From the NCBI GenBank assembly GCA_964017965.1, contig CAXHNV010000001.1:124001-188000 (forward strand): a DNA stretch of 64,000 nucleotides, given 5' to 3'. The DNA is from UBA2883 sp964017965 (GTDB lineage Bacteria; Cyanobacteriota; Vampirovibrionia; Gastranaerophilales; Gastranaerophilaceae). Made by a program: the position numbers and the translations under genes. This document shows positions 1-8,734 of this stretch, piece after piece. Each line of letters opens with the position of its first letter. Positions within the stretch are counted from its first letter, which is position 1. The notes beneath the pieces were generated by a model, which saw nothing but the letters and a program-made list of their open reading frames with translations, did not search any database and was not told the origin of the DNA.

Positions 1-105
1 CAACTGATTCTGTGAAGAAAAAGAGATTAAAACCATTATCAGAAACGGCCCAATCATAGAGATTGCCGCCAGAATCAATAATGAGTAACTGATAAACTTC
101 TTCAT
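1..105 (-). CDS. ABC transporter permease, MalG-like (N-terminal fragment)
   Basis: Only the first 35 codons lie in the window; the gene runs off the left edge. The peptide begins MKKFISYSLLILAAISMIGP, followed by a hydrophobic stretch and then a polar SFSS segment. This is the usual start of the inner-membrane permease of binding-protein-dependent sugar ABC transporters (MalG/UgpE type: one helix, a proline, then a periplasmic loop). The ATG has no Shine-Dalgarno sequence, but a TAAAAT box preceded by TGT ends six bases upstream (112-117), which supports this start. With only one helix visible the family call is tentative; any polytopic membrane protein could begin this way. Confidence 0.45.
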   Translation of the reverse strand, partial: MKKFISYSLLILAAISMIGPFLIMVLISFSSQNQL

Positions 106-111
106 AAAAGA

Positions 112-117
112 ATTTTA
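112..117 (-). promoter_or_regulatory. -10 box (TAAAAT, extended TGT) of the permease gene
   Basis: On the minus strand TAAAAT follows TGT and is separated from the ATG at 105 by six bases, predicting transcription from or next to the start codon (leaderless mRNA). Confidence 0.4.
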
Positions 118-189
118 ACATTAATATAATTTAAAAAACTTTTGAAAGTAAAATTTTCATGATAGAATAAATAAAAACGGAGAAGAAAG

Positions 190-471
190 ATGATTACAGT
201 AAAAGATGTAGAACACGTTGCAAAATTAGCAAGACTTGAACTGACAGAAGAAGAAAAAGAAAAGTTCACAAGCCAATTAGGCGATGTTTTAAAATATGTT
301 GAACAGATGAACGAAGTTAATACAAGCGATGTTGAACCTATGGCACACGCAATCGATTTTGTTAACGTTATGAGAGAAGATGAAGTTAAATACGAACAGA
401 CAAAAGAAGAACTGATGAAAAACGCACCTGATGCGGAAGACGGGTTCTTCAAAGTTCCAAAGATAAATTAA
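190..471 (+). CDS. gatC: Asp-tRNA(Asn)/Glu-tRNA(Gln) amidotransferase subunit C
   Basis: The 93-residue product is a full-length GatC. It opens with the typical helix (VKDVEHVAKLARLELTEEE) and has the later VEPMAHA-like loop that wraps around GatA and GatB. In the GatCAB complex it stabilises the amidase subunit, which converts misacylated Glu-tRNA(Gln) or Asp-tRNA(Asn) into the amidated form. The start has a purine-rich ribosome-binding site (GGAGAAGA). gatA and gatB are not adjacent here; the gene stands alone before a strong terminator. Family assignment is secure. Confidence 0.95.
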   Translation: MITVKDVEHVAKLARLELTEEEKEKFTSQLGDVLKYVEQMNEVNTSDVEPMAHAIDFVNVMREDEVKYEQTKEELMKNAPDAEDGFFKVPKIN

Positions 472-479
472 GACAAATC

Positions 480-507
480 GGGGGCTCGGATAAACGCCCC
501 CTTTTTT
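480..507 (+). terminator. Rho-independent terminator after gatC
   Basis: A six-pair GGGGGC/GCCCCC stem with a ten-base loop is followed directly by six T residues, nine bases after the gatC stop codon. Confidence 0.9.
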
Positions 508-544
508 AATTGGTAAGCTGAGAAGGGGTAAAGGGTTTTATAAA

Positions 545-2149
545 ATGACAAAATTTATTTTCATAACAGGCGGTGTAGTCAGTTCATTAGGTAAAGGTAT
601 CGTAGGTGCGTCTTTAGGTAAGCTTTTACGTTCCAAAGGGTTCACAGTCGCAATCCAAAAGTTTGACCCTTATATAAACGTCGACCCCGGCACAATGAGC
701 CCGTTCCAACACGGCGAAGTGTTTGTAACCGACGACGGAGCTGAAACTGACCTCGATTTAGGTCACTACGAACGATTCATTGACGCAAACTTTAGCCAGC
801 TCAGCAACGTAACCTCAGGAAGCGTTTATCAAACTGTTATCAAAAAAGAACGTCGCGGCGACTATTTAGGTGCAACTGTTCAAACTATTCCGCATATCAC
901 AAACGAGATAAAATCAAGAATCGTCAAGGCACAAAAACATTTTCAAACCGATTTTCAAATAATCGAAATCGGCGGAACAATAGGTGACATCGAGAGTTTG
1001 CCGTTCATTGAAGCAATACGACAGTTCAAAACAGAAATCGGAATCGGTAACGCTATAAACATTCACTGTACGTTACTACCGTACCTTCCAACCTCAGGCG
1101 AACTCAAAACCAAACCGTCACAACACAGTGTAAACGTGTTGAGAAGCTACGGTCTGCAACCGGAAGTACTAATCTGTCGTACATCTAAACCTATCCCTAA
1201 GGTTGAAAAAGAAAAACTCGCTCTATTCTGTTCCGTACCTAAAGACGCGGTTATTGAATGCCGTGATATGAAAAGTATCTACGAGGTTCCGCTTCATTTG
1301 AACGACCAGAAGTTAGCGGAAGTTGTGCTTAAACTTTTGCAAACAGAGGATAGACTACTTAACCTTGATTCTTGGATTAAGCTTGTAGACAAGATTAAAA
1401 ACCCTGCAAAAACAGTTAAAATAGCTATCGCAGGTAAATATACAAAACTGTCTGACGCGTATATTTCTGTCGTTGAATCTTTGAAACACGCAGGTTATTC
1501 AAACGACGCAAAGGTAGAAATCAAATGGATTAATTCAGAAGAATGCACAGACCAAAAAGCTTGTAAAGAGATGTTCAAAGATGTTCAGGGTCTTGTAGTG
1601 CCGGGCGGATTCGGCGTTCGAGGTATTGAGGGTAAACTTAACGCTATCAAATACGCACGCGAAAACAACCTTCCGTTTTTGGGAATCTGTTTAGGTATGC
1701 AATGTGCGGTTATTGAATATGCTCGTAACGTTGTAGGGCTAAAAGGTGCAAACTCAAAAGAGTTTGACGAAAGCGCAACTTACCCTGTAATAGATTTAAT
1801 GGTAGAACAAAAGAATGTTAAAGGCTATGGCGGCACAATGAGATTGGGCGCTTATGACTGTATGGTTAAAGAAGGCTCTGTAGCCCACAAAGCTTACGGT
1901 TCGACTAAAATCTCTGAACGTCACAGACACAGATACGAAGTCAACAACGAGTATCTTGAAACAATCAAAGAAGCAGGGCTTGTGTTCTCAGGAATGTCAC
2001 CTGACGGAATGCTTGCAGAAATGGTAGAAATTCCGCAAAATGACTGGTTTGTAGCGGCACAGTTCCACCCTGAATTCAAATCAAGACCGGAAAGACCGCA
2101 CCCGTTATTCTTAGGTCTTATCAATGCAGCGGTCAAAACACTAAAATAG
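545..2149 (+). CDS. pyrG: CTP synthase
   Basis: This 534-residue protein makes CTP from UTP, ATP and glutamine. The N-terminal synthase domain (about residues 1-265) starts with the hallmark FITGGVVSSLGKG nucleotide-binding loop and has the EIGGTIGDIES segment. The C-terminal class I glutamine amidotransferase domain (about 285-534) shows the GICLGMQ nucleophile elbow with the catalytic cysteine and a FHPEF segment carrying the catalytic histidine and glutamate. Length matches the family (535-550). An AAAGGG ribosome-binding site precedes the ATG. ilvC follows 11 bases after the stop, so the two are probably co-transcribed. Confidence 0.98.
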   Translation: MTKFIFITGGVVSSLGKGIVGASLGKLLRSKGFTVAIQKFDPYINVDPGTMSPFQHGEVFVTDDGAETDLDLGHYERFIDANFSQLSNVTSGSVYQTVIKKERRGDYLGATVQTIPHITNEIKSRIVKAQKHFQTDFQIIEIGGTIGDIESLPFIEAIRQFKTEIGIGNAINIHCTLLPYLPTSGELKTKPSQHSVNVLRSYGLQPEVLICRTSKPIPKVEKEKLALFCSVPKDAVIECRDMKSIYEVPLHLNDQKLAEVVLKLLQTEDRLLNLDSWIKLVDKIKNPAKTVKIAIAGKYTKLSDAYISVVESLKHAGYSNDAKVEIKWINSEECTDQKACKEMFKDVQGLVVPGGFGVRGIEGKLNAIKYARENNLPFLGICLGMQCAVIEYARNVVGLKGANSKEFDESATYPVIDLMVEQKNVKGYGGTMRLGAYDCMVKEGSVAHKAYGSTKISERHRHRYEVNNEYLETIKEAGLVFSGMSPDGMLAEMVEIPQNDWFVAAQFHPEFKSRPERPHPLFLGLINAAVKTLK

Positions 2150-2160
2150 AGAGGTTAATT

Positions 2161-3186
2161 ATGGCAAATCTTAAAATATATTATGATAAAGATATTGATA
2201 CTAACTTAATAAAAACTAAAAAAATCGCAGTAATCGGGTTTGGCTCTCAAGGCTACGGTCAAGCAATGAACCTTAAAGATTCAGGCTGTGACGTTGTTTT
2301 AGGTCTAAGACTTGGAGGGAACTCTGACACAAAAGCTAAAGACTACGGTTTCAAAACAATGACAATATCAGACGCCGTAAAATACGCTGATATCGTCCAA
2401 ATCCTTATCCCTGATGAGATTCAGGCAAAGGTTTACGAGGAACAAATCAAACCTTATTTAAGAAAAGGTCAGTCTTTGATGTTCTCACACGGGTTCAATA
2501 TCCATTTCAAAAAAATAGTTGCACCTGCTGATGTGAATGTGTTTATGGTAGCGCCAAAAGGTCCGGGACACACAGTAAGAAGTGAATATCAGCAAGGTAA
2601 AGGTGTTCCTTGCTTAATCGCGATTGAACAAGACCCTTCCGGTGATTCAAAAGAGGTTGCACTCTCTTACGCTTCTGCTATAGGAGCAGGAAGAGCAGGT
2701 ATAATTGAGACAACCTTCAAAGAAGAAACAGAAACCGACCTATTCGGTGAACAAGCTATCATCTGCGGCGGAGTTTCAGCATTGATTAAAGCAGGGTTCG
2801 ACACCCTTGTAGGCGCAGGTTATTCACCATATATGGCATATCTTGAAGTTTGTCACGAGATGAAGCTTATTGTTGATTTAATCAATCAAGGCGGTTTGAA
2901 CGATATGAGATACTCTATCTCAAATACAGCAGAATACGGTGATATGACCCGCGGTCCAAGAATCATTGACGACAGCGCAAAAGACGAGATGAAAAGAATC
3001 CTTAAAGATATCCAAACAGGTGACTTCGCTCAAGAATTCCTGAACGAAATCAATGGTGAAAGAGAATTATTCAACGGGCTAAGACAGGATAATCAAGGTC
3101 ACTTAATGGAAAAAGTCGGCGCTGAGATTCGTTCAGCATTCAGCTGGAACAAAGATAACAAAATTATTGACAGAAACAAGAATTAG
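2161..3186 (+). CDS. ilvC: Ketol-acid reductoisomerase (class I)
   Basis: The 341-residue enzyme catalyses the isomerisation and reduction step of valine/isoleucine synthesis. The Rossmann motif GFGSQGYGQA lies near residue 27, and the cofactor-specificity loop reads GLRLGGNSDTKA. The C-terminal knotted domain carries the acidic metal-binding residues (ETETDLFGEQ and the later YLEVCHE). Size fits class I enzymes. The start has a GAGAGG ribosome-binding site. No other branched-chain amino acid gene is adjacent; the gene lies between pyrG and a nuclease gene with gaps of only about 10 bases. The Asp in the specificity loop is unusual and could alter NADPH preference (inference). Confidence 0.97.
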   Translation: MANLKIYYDKDIDTNLIKTKKIAVIGFGSQGYGQAMNLKDSGCDVVLGLRLGGNSDTKAKDYGFKTMTISDAVKYADIVQILIPDEIQAKVYEEQIKPYLRKGQSLMFSHGFNIHFKKIVAPADVNVFMVAPKGPGHTVRSEYQQGKGVPCLIAIEQDPSGDSKEVALSYASAIGAGRAGIIETTFKEETETDLFGEQAIICGGVSALIKAGFDTLVGAGYSPYMAYLEVCHEMKLIVDLINQGGLNDMRYSISNTAEYGDMTRGPRIIDDSAKDEMKRILKDIQTGDFAQEFLNEINGERELFNGLRQDNQGHLMEKVGAEIRSAFSWNKDNKIIDRNKN

Positions 3187-3195
3187 GAGAGATAA

Positions 3196-4023
3196 ATGCA
3201 CAGTACAACCGTTCATTACGAAGTATTATCATACACAATCGGCGACACAAAAGCCGGTACAAAAATGGGCAAACTTCAACTTCGCAACACAGAAGACGAT
3301 ACAACTCTGAACTGTGTGTTGTGGGAAGAAACAATCAATAGACTTGATGTAAAGCTATTCAGAGTAGGTAACCTTTTGAGGATTGTCTCAGCAACTTTCA
3401 ATGAACGGTTTAATAACTGTCTAATATCTTCCGTTGAGCTCATCAAAGAAGCTAAAATGGGATTAGATAAAGAAGAGCAAGACGAAACTTTTGATAAAAT
3501 AATCTCATACCTTGAAAAAATCAAAAACGACGAACTCAGAAGTTTTGTAATAGGGTTCTACAAAGAACACGCAGAAGAGATAAAGATTGCACCTGCAGCA
3601 AAATCAATGCACCACAACTTTATGGGCGGGCTTTTGATTCATACTTTAGAGTGTATCGAAATTGCAAACAATGTAATAAATACGGTATTTCAACGTATTG
3701 ACTACGACAGCGCTATTGCAGCGTGTGCATTACACGATATAGGCAAGATTTATGAATATACAATCGACACCGAAAACGGTATGATAGACTATGACCACGA
3801 GTTCCAAAAAGAATGGATAAGCCATACACAATTTGCATTTTCTTTATGTATGACAAAAGGGTTCAAAAAAGTAGCTAAGATGATTGCAGCGCACCACGGA
3901 AGAACCGACTGGGGTGCAATTATTGATTTGAATGAAAAAGACCTTGAATCTTATGTCTATTTTGTTCACCACATCGATGATTTATCAGCTAAATTTGGCA
4001 AAATCTCGGCAAGCATGCTGTAA
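3196..4023 (+). CDS. YhaM-like 3'-5' exoribonuclease (OB fold + HD domain)
   Basis: The 275-residue protein has an N-terminal OB-fold-like region (about 1-85, with the GTKMGKLQLRN strand typical of nucleic-acid binding folds). A helical linker follows, then a metal-dependent HD domain (about 130-270). The HD signature is visible: HHNFMGGLLIHT, then ACALHDIGK with the HD pair, and AAHHGR downstream. This is the arrangement of YhaM, a 3'-5' exoribonuclease of Gram-positive bacteria, though YhaM is about 40 residues longer. It follows ilvC by nine bases with an AGGAGA ribosome-binding site, so it is probably the last gene of the pyrG-ilvC transcript. Substrate is inferred from the family only. 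Confidence 0.75.
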   Translation: MHSTTVHYEVLSYTIGDTKAGTKMGKLQLRNTEDDTTLNCVLWEETINRLDVKLFRVGNLLRIVSATFNERFNNCLISSVELIKEAKMGLDKEEQDETFDKIISYLEKIKNDELRSFVIGFYKEHAEEIKIAPAAKSMHHNFMGGLLIHTLECIEIANNVINTVFQRIDYDSAIAACALHDIGKIYEYTIDTENGMIDYDHEFQKEWISHTQFAFSLCMTKGFKKVAKMIAAHHGRTDWGAIIDLNEKDLESYVYFVHHIDDLSAKFGKISASML

Positions 4024-4068
4024 TTATTAACAAATGTAACATACATGTATAAAAAATAGTCAATTTTT

Positions 4069-4118
4069 AGCAGTATATATCCTTTATATATATAAAGGAT
4101 ATTAAAAGGAATACTGCT
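4069..4118 (+). promoter_or_regulatory. Two-stem 5' hairpin enclosing the ribosome-binding site
   Basis: Outer arms AGCAGTAT (4069-4076) and ATACTGCT (4111-4118) bracket a perfect 26-base palindrome (4077-4102, ATATCCTTTA/TAAAGGATAT with a TATATA centre). The Shine-Dalgarno sequence AAAAGGA (4104-4110) is the only unpaired stretch, left as a one-sided internal loop. The ATG begins at the very next base, 4119. The RNA fold is inferred from complementarity; a thermosensor, a protein-binding site or an operator for the neighbouring XRE protein are all possible. Confidence 0.6.
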
Positions 4119-4700
4119 ATGAAATACGACAGCGGCTTTACACCAGTACCGCCGGAAAAACCTTCATTTGACGAATTAAGAGGCAGAATTGCTGAGGAAG
4201 AAGCTCGTCTGGAGGAACGTAAAGACAATTTTCATAATACATTATTACCGTTATGCGATACAACATCGGACGCAAACAGGGTTGCTCGTCAGCGTTATTA
4301 TAAGCAGGCAACTGAAAGCAAAGACTTGTTTACACAATATAGACAGTATCAGGAACAGGTCGAACAACTACGATATCAACAAACACAGCGCAGAAATGCT
4401 GCAATGGCACAGTATTCAGGTGTCGAAATGCGTGCTCAGCGTGATAAAGCAGGGGCAGAAGCAGGCGCAGAGTTTGATAAACAAATAGCTCAAGCACAAG
4501 GGTTTATGAGCCAAAGTTTCGAACAATATACATTACAAGAGATACAAACAGGGCTTGCTAATCAAGAGAATACGGCTTCAAGATTCGCACAAATTAGCGC
4601 ATTTAACAACGCAATAAGCGAAGGATTCAGCCTTTCATCAGCTTATACCGATTTGGGTCAAATGAAACAACAGCTCGGCTTCTTTGAAGGCATGGCATAG
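4119..4700 (+). CDS. Coiled-coil protein of unknown function
   Basis: I do not recognise this 193-residue protein. It has no signal peptide or membrane segment. It is rich in Gln, Ala and Glu, with a long helical region (about residues 15-130: GRIAEEEARLEERKDNF, then QEQVEQLRYQQTQRR) that looks like a coiled coil, and a second helical part rich in phenylalanine near the C terminus (SQSFEQYTLQEI). Its start is buried against the 4069-4118 hairpin, implying translational control. A convergent XRE regulator ends five bases after its stop. A secreted or structural role is possible but not shown. Confidence 0.7.
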   Translation: MKYDSGFTPVPPEKPSFDELRGRIAEEEARLEERKDNFHNTLLPLCDTTSDANRVARQRYYKQATESKDLFTQYRQYQEQVEQLRYQQTQRRNAAMAQYSGVEMRAQRDKAGAEAGAEFDKQIAQAQGFMSQSFEQYTLQEIQTGLANQENTASRFAQISAFNNAISEGFSLSSAYTDLGQMKQQLGFFEGMA

Positions 4701-4704
4701 AAAA

Positions 4705-4929
4705 TTAAAACGTAAAGGTAAATAAATCTTTTAACTCAACCTCAAGCGCGTCAGCAAGAATTTTCATTGTGTGAATGGTTACATTAGCTTCACCGCGCTC
4801 AATTTGCCCGATATAATTAAAGTTCATATTGACTTTCTCAGCTAACTTCATCTGAGAAATTTTGTGCTGCTTTCTTACGTATGCCAGCTTTATACCAAAT
4901 TTTTTTTCAACATTTTCATTTATGCCCAT
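4705..4929 (-). CDS. XRE-family DNA-binding regulator
   Basis: The 74-residue protein is a single helix-turn-helix domain of the Xre/Cro type. It shows the helix pair QMKLAEKVNMNFNYIGQIERG, with the conserved Gln, Ala and Ile-x-x-x-E-R-G positions, and ends with LADALEVELKDLF, the usual last helix. There is no second domain, so it would bind DNA as a dimer and sense nothing by itself. It converges on the coiled-coil gene and could act on the palindrome at 4077-4102 (inference). No ribosome-binding site precedes the ATG; a TATACT box lies six bases upstream. Confidence 0.85.
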   Translation of the reverse strand: MGINENVEKKFGIKLAYVRKQHKISQMKLAEKVNMNFNYIGQIERGEANVTIHTMKILADALEVELKDLFTFTF

Positions 4930-4935
4930 ACTAAA

Positions 4936-4941
4936 AGTATA
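4936..4941 (-). promoter_or_regulatory. -10 box (TATACT) of the XRE gene
   Basis: TATACT is followed by six bases (TTTAGT) and the ATG. There is no Shine-Dalgarno sequence, so a leaderless transcript is predicted. Confidence 0.45.
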
Positions 4942-5092
4942 GCCACAGTAACAACATATTTCTAACCGTTATCAACTATTAAATACTAGTTATTAACCAT
5001 TAAGATTTGTAAAAGAAATCCCGTTCTCTGAAATCAACATAGTAATATAAACTTTTTATTATTACAAGATGTAAGTTTACAGGAGAGATAGT

Positions 5093-7882
5093 ATGGGCTT
5101 CGATATCAGTCAAAACATTCAATCAAGCGGAATAACTCTTGATGAATTTAAAAAAAATATAAAAAAAGAAAAACTCCAACAAAAAGCTGAAAGTATCTTT
5201 AATAAATTTAACCAAAACCTAAAAACAAATGATAATGGAGAACAGGTTTTAGATAAAGCTGAGCAGGCTAATTTAATGGCTTTCTTTAAAAAGATTGCAG
5301 GAGTTGAAACAGCTGATACAAATATTAGCCGAAAAGACATCAAGAACGCTAAAAAAGAAGGTATACTTGATGACAATATTTCTTATGGTGATATGAAAAA
5401 CATCATGAAAGCTTATCTTGCTGCATTGAATGAAAACGGCACGGACGATGATTTGAATATAGAATTTGGTGAAAATAACCAGATTACAGCATTTGATGAA
5501 AACTCCAGCACACAATATAACATCAATGAAGATTTAGAAATAACATCTACTATAATCAAAGATAACGGTCCTGAAACCATAACAGAAGACTTTAAAAACA
5601 AACAAAAGATAGTAGAAAACAGTGAAACCGGTATAACAACTATAACAAAGTATTCTGATAACCAGTTAACTAACCTTATTCAAACAATCACAATTGATAA
5701 TAACAAAAACTCTGTAACAGTTGAAGAAACAGATTCTGAGGGAAATACAGTAACAGCAGAATATTCAGGAAATTCTGAATCTGCTGTTTCAGAAAACAAT
5801 CTGACAAAGAAAACTATTGTAAATCCAAAAAACAATTCTACCACCGTTAATGAATATACGGCTGGTAAACTAACCACATCCACCCAAACATTGAGCGATG
5901 AAACCGTAATCAAAACCGAATATGATGAACAAGGAAATAAAAGTCTTATAACAGAGACTTCTAAAGACGGAAAAACTGTAGTTACCAATTTAGGCAACCA
6001 TACAAAAGTAACCACAGGAGAAACACCTGATACAACAAAAACAGAAGTTTTAAACGAAGAAAACACAGACACAGTAAGAACTTTGACTTACAATAACTCA
6101 AATAACACTGCCACAATAAATGAAACAAACTTTAAAACTGATAAAGACGGGAATATAATCAGTTATTCAATTTATAACGGCAGTTATGAAACACTCGCTC
6201 AAGCAGCTTCAAGGCTCGGTTTGGAAGAAGGAACAGAAGCTTATAATACGTTTATTCAATCAAACGGCGGTGATGCCAAAGCAAGTCTAAGAGCAGGACA
6301 ACAGTTAAAAATTTCACAGTCAATAATAACTGATTCAACAGTCAACTTTAATATTGAAAGTGCTAATGTTAACAGACAGGACCAAATCAACAACTGGAGA
6401 AACGCAAATCCTGAAAAAGCAGCGGCAGCAGCAGCTAAAAGACAAGGTATAACAGATTTACGACAAACCTTTGCAACAGGAAGTCATAAAATCTTTTATA
6501 GTCCGACTGGCGAAACCAAATCACGCGTTGTAGGTCAAGGTGCGACCGGCGGAACACACTATATTTATGAAAACGGACGCCTTATAAACCTTGAACAAAA
6601 GTTTAATTTACAAGACGGAGAACACATCATACGTGTGACAGATGACGGAACAATAAGAACAAACAAAAACCGTTATTTCAAATTAGACGGTCAAGCAACA
6701 ACCCAAAGTTCATACAACACAGGTTTTAGAAGAGCTCACGCAGCTACAGGCGGACAGATTAAAGATGTTAAAGGCAATGTGCTCGGAACAACTAATATTA
6801 CTGTTGAACAAGGAACTCCAGAAGAAATCGCAGCGCGTAAAGCACAAAACAGAATGCGTAATTTACAAAACAGCATAAATAATGCACAAAGAGCATTTGA
6901 CGCACAAATGCAAAAAGACGGTTGGGCAGCTGATACGGCAGATTTCGTTTCAAAAGCGTGGGGCTGGGCACAAGAACACGCAAATAACGCTGACGCTGTG
7001 AGAAAAGACCTTAGCGCATATCGAACAAAATTACAAGAAGCACAAATAGCTTTAGCCGGCGGTGACGTTGAAAAATTCAACCAACTGGCAGCAGAAATCG
7101 AAGCAATGGATATTGAAAACCGTGTTGCAGTTTATAACCAATCACAAGATGACGGTGCAGCAGCTGTAAAAACTACCGCAGTAGTGGCAGCATCCGCAGC
7201 AGCGGCAGTTGCAACAGGCGGTTCATCATTACTTGTACAAGGAGCTGTAGCCGGAACAGTTGCTGCAGCAACAAGATTCACAGCAGAAACTACTGATTTA
7301 GCTACAAACGGTATCGACGGTGATGTTAGTGAAAACCTCGGAAATATTGCGACACAATCACTCGTCGAAGGCGGCGAAGTTGCACTTACAACTGTTACTC
7401 TTGGCGGTGCATTTAGACTTCTTAAAGGTGCACCTAAAATAGCAGAAACAGGTTTGGTAAGAACAACAACCGCAAATACAGAAGCCGGATTGGTTAGAAC
7501 AAGTACTAACGCTAAAGCAGGGTTAGTCAAAATAACACCTAAAGCAACCACAGGCTCAAGTGCAGGCACAGCAGGAAATGCTGCAAGTTCAACTGCAGGT
7601 TCAGCTGCATCATCTGCAACAAATATGTTCCAAAAGACTGAACAGTTCTTAAGTTCAATTAAAACAAGATTAAGCTCTGGCGGAGTTAACAGTCTTACAT
7701 CTGCAGAACAACAGCAACTTGCAGAAACATTAGGTACAACAGTAGATGAGCTTGCTTCTTGCAGCACAAAAAGTATCGCAAGAAAACTTTCAGTAAAATT
7801 CCACCCTGATAAAAACATCGGAAACGAAGAAGCTGCAAGTCAAGTATTCCACCATATTCAAGAAATATTGGCAGCGTTATAA
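5093..7882 (+). CDS. Large multidomain protein: repeat region, LysM-like segment, C-terminal J-domain
   Basis: The 929-residue protein begins with a Lys-rich helical part. Residues about 150-350 are Thr/Asn-rich beta-type repeats resembling YD/Rhs strands (for example YTAGKLTTSTQTL, YDEQGNKSLITET). A LysM-like segment follows at about 356-407 (YNGSYETLAQAASRLG ... LRAGQQLKIS), then an alanine-rich hydrophobic stretch at about 690-745. The last 45 residues look like a DnaJ J-domain core, with the HPD motif in KLSVKFHPDKN. No N-terminal signal peptide is seen. A strong AGGAG ribosome-binding site fixes the start. The mixture of secreted-type repeats with a J-domain recalls bacterial effectors, but function is unknown. 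Confidence 0.75.
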   Translation: MGFDISQNIQSSGITLDEFKKNIKKEKLQQKAESIFNKFNQNLKTNDNGEQVLDKAEQANLMAFFKKIAGVETADTNISRKDIKNAKKEGILDDNISYGDMKNIMKAYLAALNENGTDDDLNIEFGENNQITAFDENSSTQYNINEDLEITSTIIKDNGPETITEDFKNKQKIVENSETGITTITKYSDNQLTNLIQTITIDNNKNSVTVEETDSEGNTVTAEYSGNSESAVSENNLTKKTIVNPKNNSTTVNEYTAGKLTTSTQTLSDETVIKTEYDEQGNKSLITETSKDGKTVVTNLGNHTKVTTGETPDTTKTEVLNEENTDTVRTLTYNNSNNTATINETNFKTDKDGNIISYSIYNGSYETLAQAASRLGLEEGTEAYNTFIQSNGGDAKASLRAGQQLKISQSIITDSTVNFNIESANVNRQDQINNWRNANPEKAAAAAAKRQGITDLRQTFATGSHKIFYSPTGETKSRVVGQGATGGTHYIYENGRLINLEQKFNLQDGEHIIRVTDDGTIRTNKNRYFKLDGQATTQSSYNTGFRRAHAATGGQIKDVKGNVLGTTNITVEQGTPEEIAARKAQNRMRNLQNSINNAQRAFDAQMQKDGWAADTADFVSKAWGWAQEHANNADAVRKDLSAYRTKLQEAQIALAGGDVEKFNQLAAEIEAMDIENRVAVYNQSQDDGAAAVKTTAVVAASAAAAVATGGSSLLVQGAVAGTVAAATRFTAETTDLATNGIDGDVSENLGNIATQSLVEGGEVALTTVTLGGAFRLLKGAPKIAETGLVRTTTANTEAGLVRTSTNAKAGLVKITPKATTGSSAGTAGNAASSTAGSAASSATNMFQKTEQFLSSIKTRLSSGGVNSLTSAEQQQLAETLGTTVDELASCSTKSIARKLSVKFHPDKNIGNEEAASQVFHHIQEILAAL

Positions 7883-7885
7883 TAT

Positions 7886-8734
7886 TTATTTCAGTCGAAT
7901 ACGCATAACGCAGTTTGTACCCTGACAGGCAACAAAAAGCATATTGCAGTTTACGTGTACCCCGTAAGGCTGATAAACATCAGACGTCAAAACAGTACAA
8001 ACACCGGAGCTTGATATCTTCAAGATGTTGTTAGCGTTATAGTTTGCAACATAAATATTGCCCATTAAGTCACTTGCAAGCGCTACAGGCCCCTTTATCT
8101 GCATACTCTTATAAAACAACATCCGTTTGCCGTCAGGTGTAATCTTATAAATAGTGTTCTCAGTAAAGCTTGAAACGAAAATATTACCAAACCTGTCAGA
8201 AGTTATCCCCGTAGGGCTCGTAATATTAGGGTAAGCTCCGCTTGTCTGACTGACAGCGGAATCAGGGTTTCTGCCGTAAGAGCCCGCAGGTACAACCTGA
8301 TATTTTGCAAGCACCTCAGCCGCTTTTGTATAAAACTTGTTTGATTTAGGAATCTGTGCAATATACTTTGCTGCAGACGGTTTGTCACCCAGTTGAGCAG
8401 AGAGCTTTGCACACATATAAAGCGCTTCGTATTCTTTATCGCTTCTGACAAGTACCTGTTCATAAACAGCAAGCGCCTCGTCATACTGCTGCAAATAATC
8501 CAATATAGCACCCAAATTGTAATAAGCGTCTATATAATCAGGAAACAACCGTATCGCCGTCCTGAACCCCGCAACAGCATCATCATACTGACCCATTTTG
8601 TAGTTGTCGCAAGCACGGTTATACTCAACCTTCGCGTCCGCAGGCACAATATACTCAGTGACTTGTTCCTCTGAAAATACAGAAGAACAAGTCACTATCA
8701 TACATATTAAAATCGTTAAAAGTTTATTTTTCAT
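7886..8734 (-). CDS. Exported TPR plus NHL-type beta-propeller protein
   Basis: The 282-residue protein starts with a signal peptide (MKNKLLTILICMIVTCSSVFS). About three TPR helix pairs follow (residues 35-130; YNRACDNYKMGQYDDAVAGF, AYYNLGAILDYLQQYDEAL). The C-terminal half (about 165-280) has NHL/SMP-30-like blades such as GITSDRFGNIFVSSF, IYKITPDG and LASDLMGNIYVANY. TPRs mediate protein contacts and NHL blades bind ligands or scaffold; no active site is visible. Only three to four blades are present, so the propeller is incomplete or completed by a partner. The ATG overlaps the end of malQ, so translation is probably coupled. Confidence 0.8.
   Translation of the reverse strand: MKNKLLTILICMIVTCSSVFSEEQVTEYIVPADAKVEYNRACDNYKMGQYDDAVAGFRTAIRLFPDYIDAYYNLGAILDYLQQYDEALAVYEQVLVRSDKEYEALYMCAKLSAQLGDKPSAAKYIAQIPKSNKFYTKAAEVLAKYQVVPAGSYGRNPDSAVSQTSGAYPNITSPTGITSDRFGNIFVSSFTENTIYKITPDGKRMLFYKSMQIKGPVALASDLMGNIYVANYNANNILKISSSGVCTVLTSDVYQPYGVHVNCNMLFVACQGTNCVMRIRLK

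Noticed and set aside
2270..2340. NADH-specific ketol-acid reductoisomerase
   Set aside because: The specificity loop has an Asp, but cofactor preference cannot be settled from this alone.
7132..7818. 228-codon antisense frame inside the J-domain protein gene
   Set aside because: It is the mirror of an Ala/Thr-rich coding frame, with no ribosome-binding site or recognisable domain.
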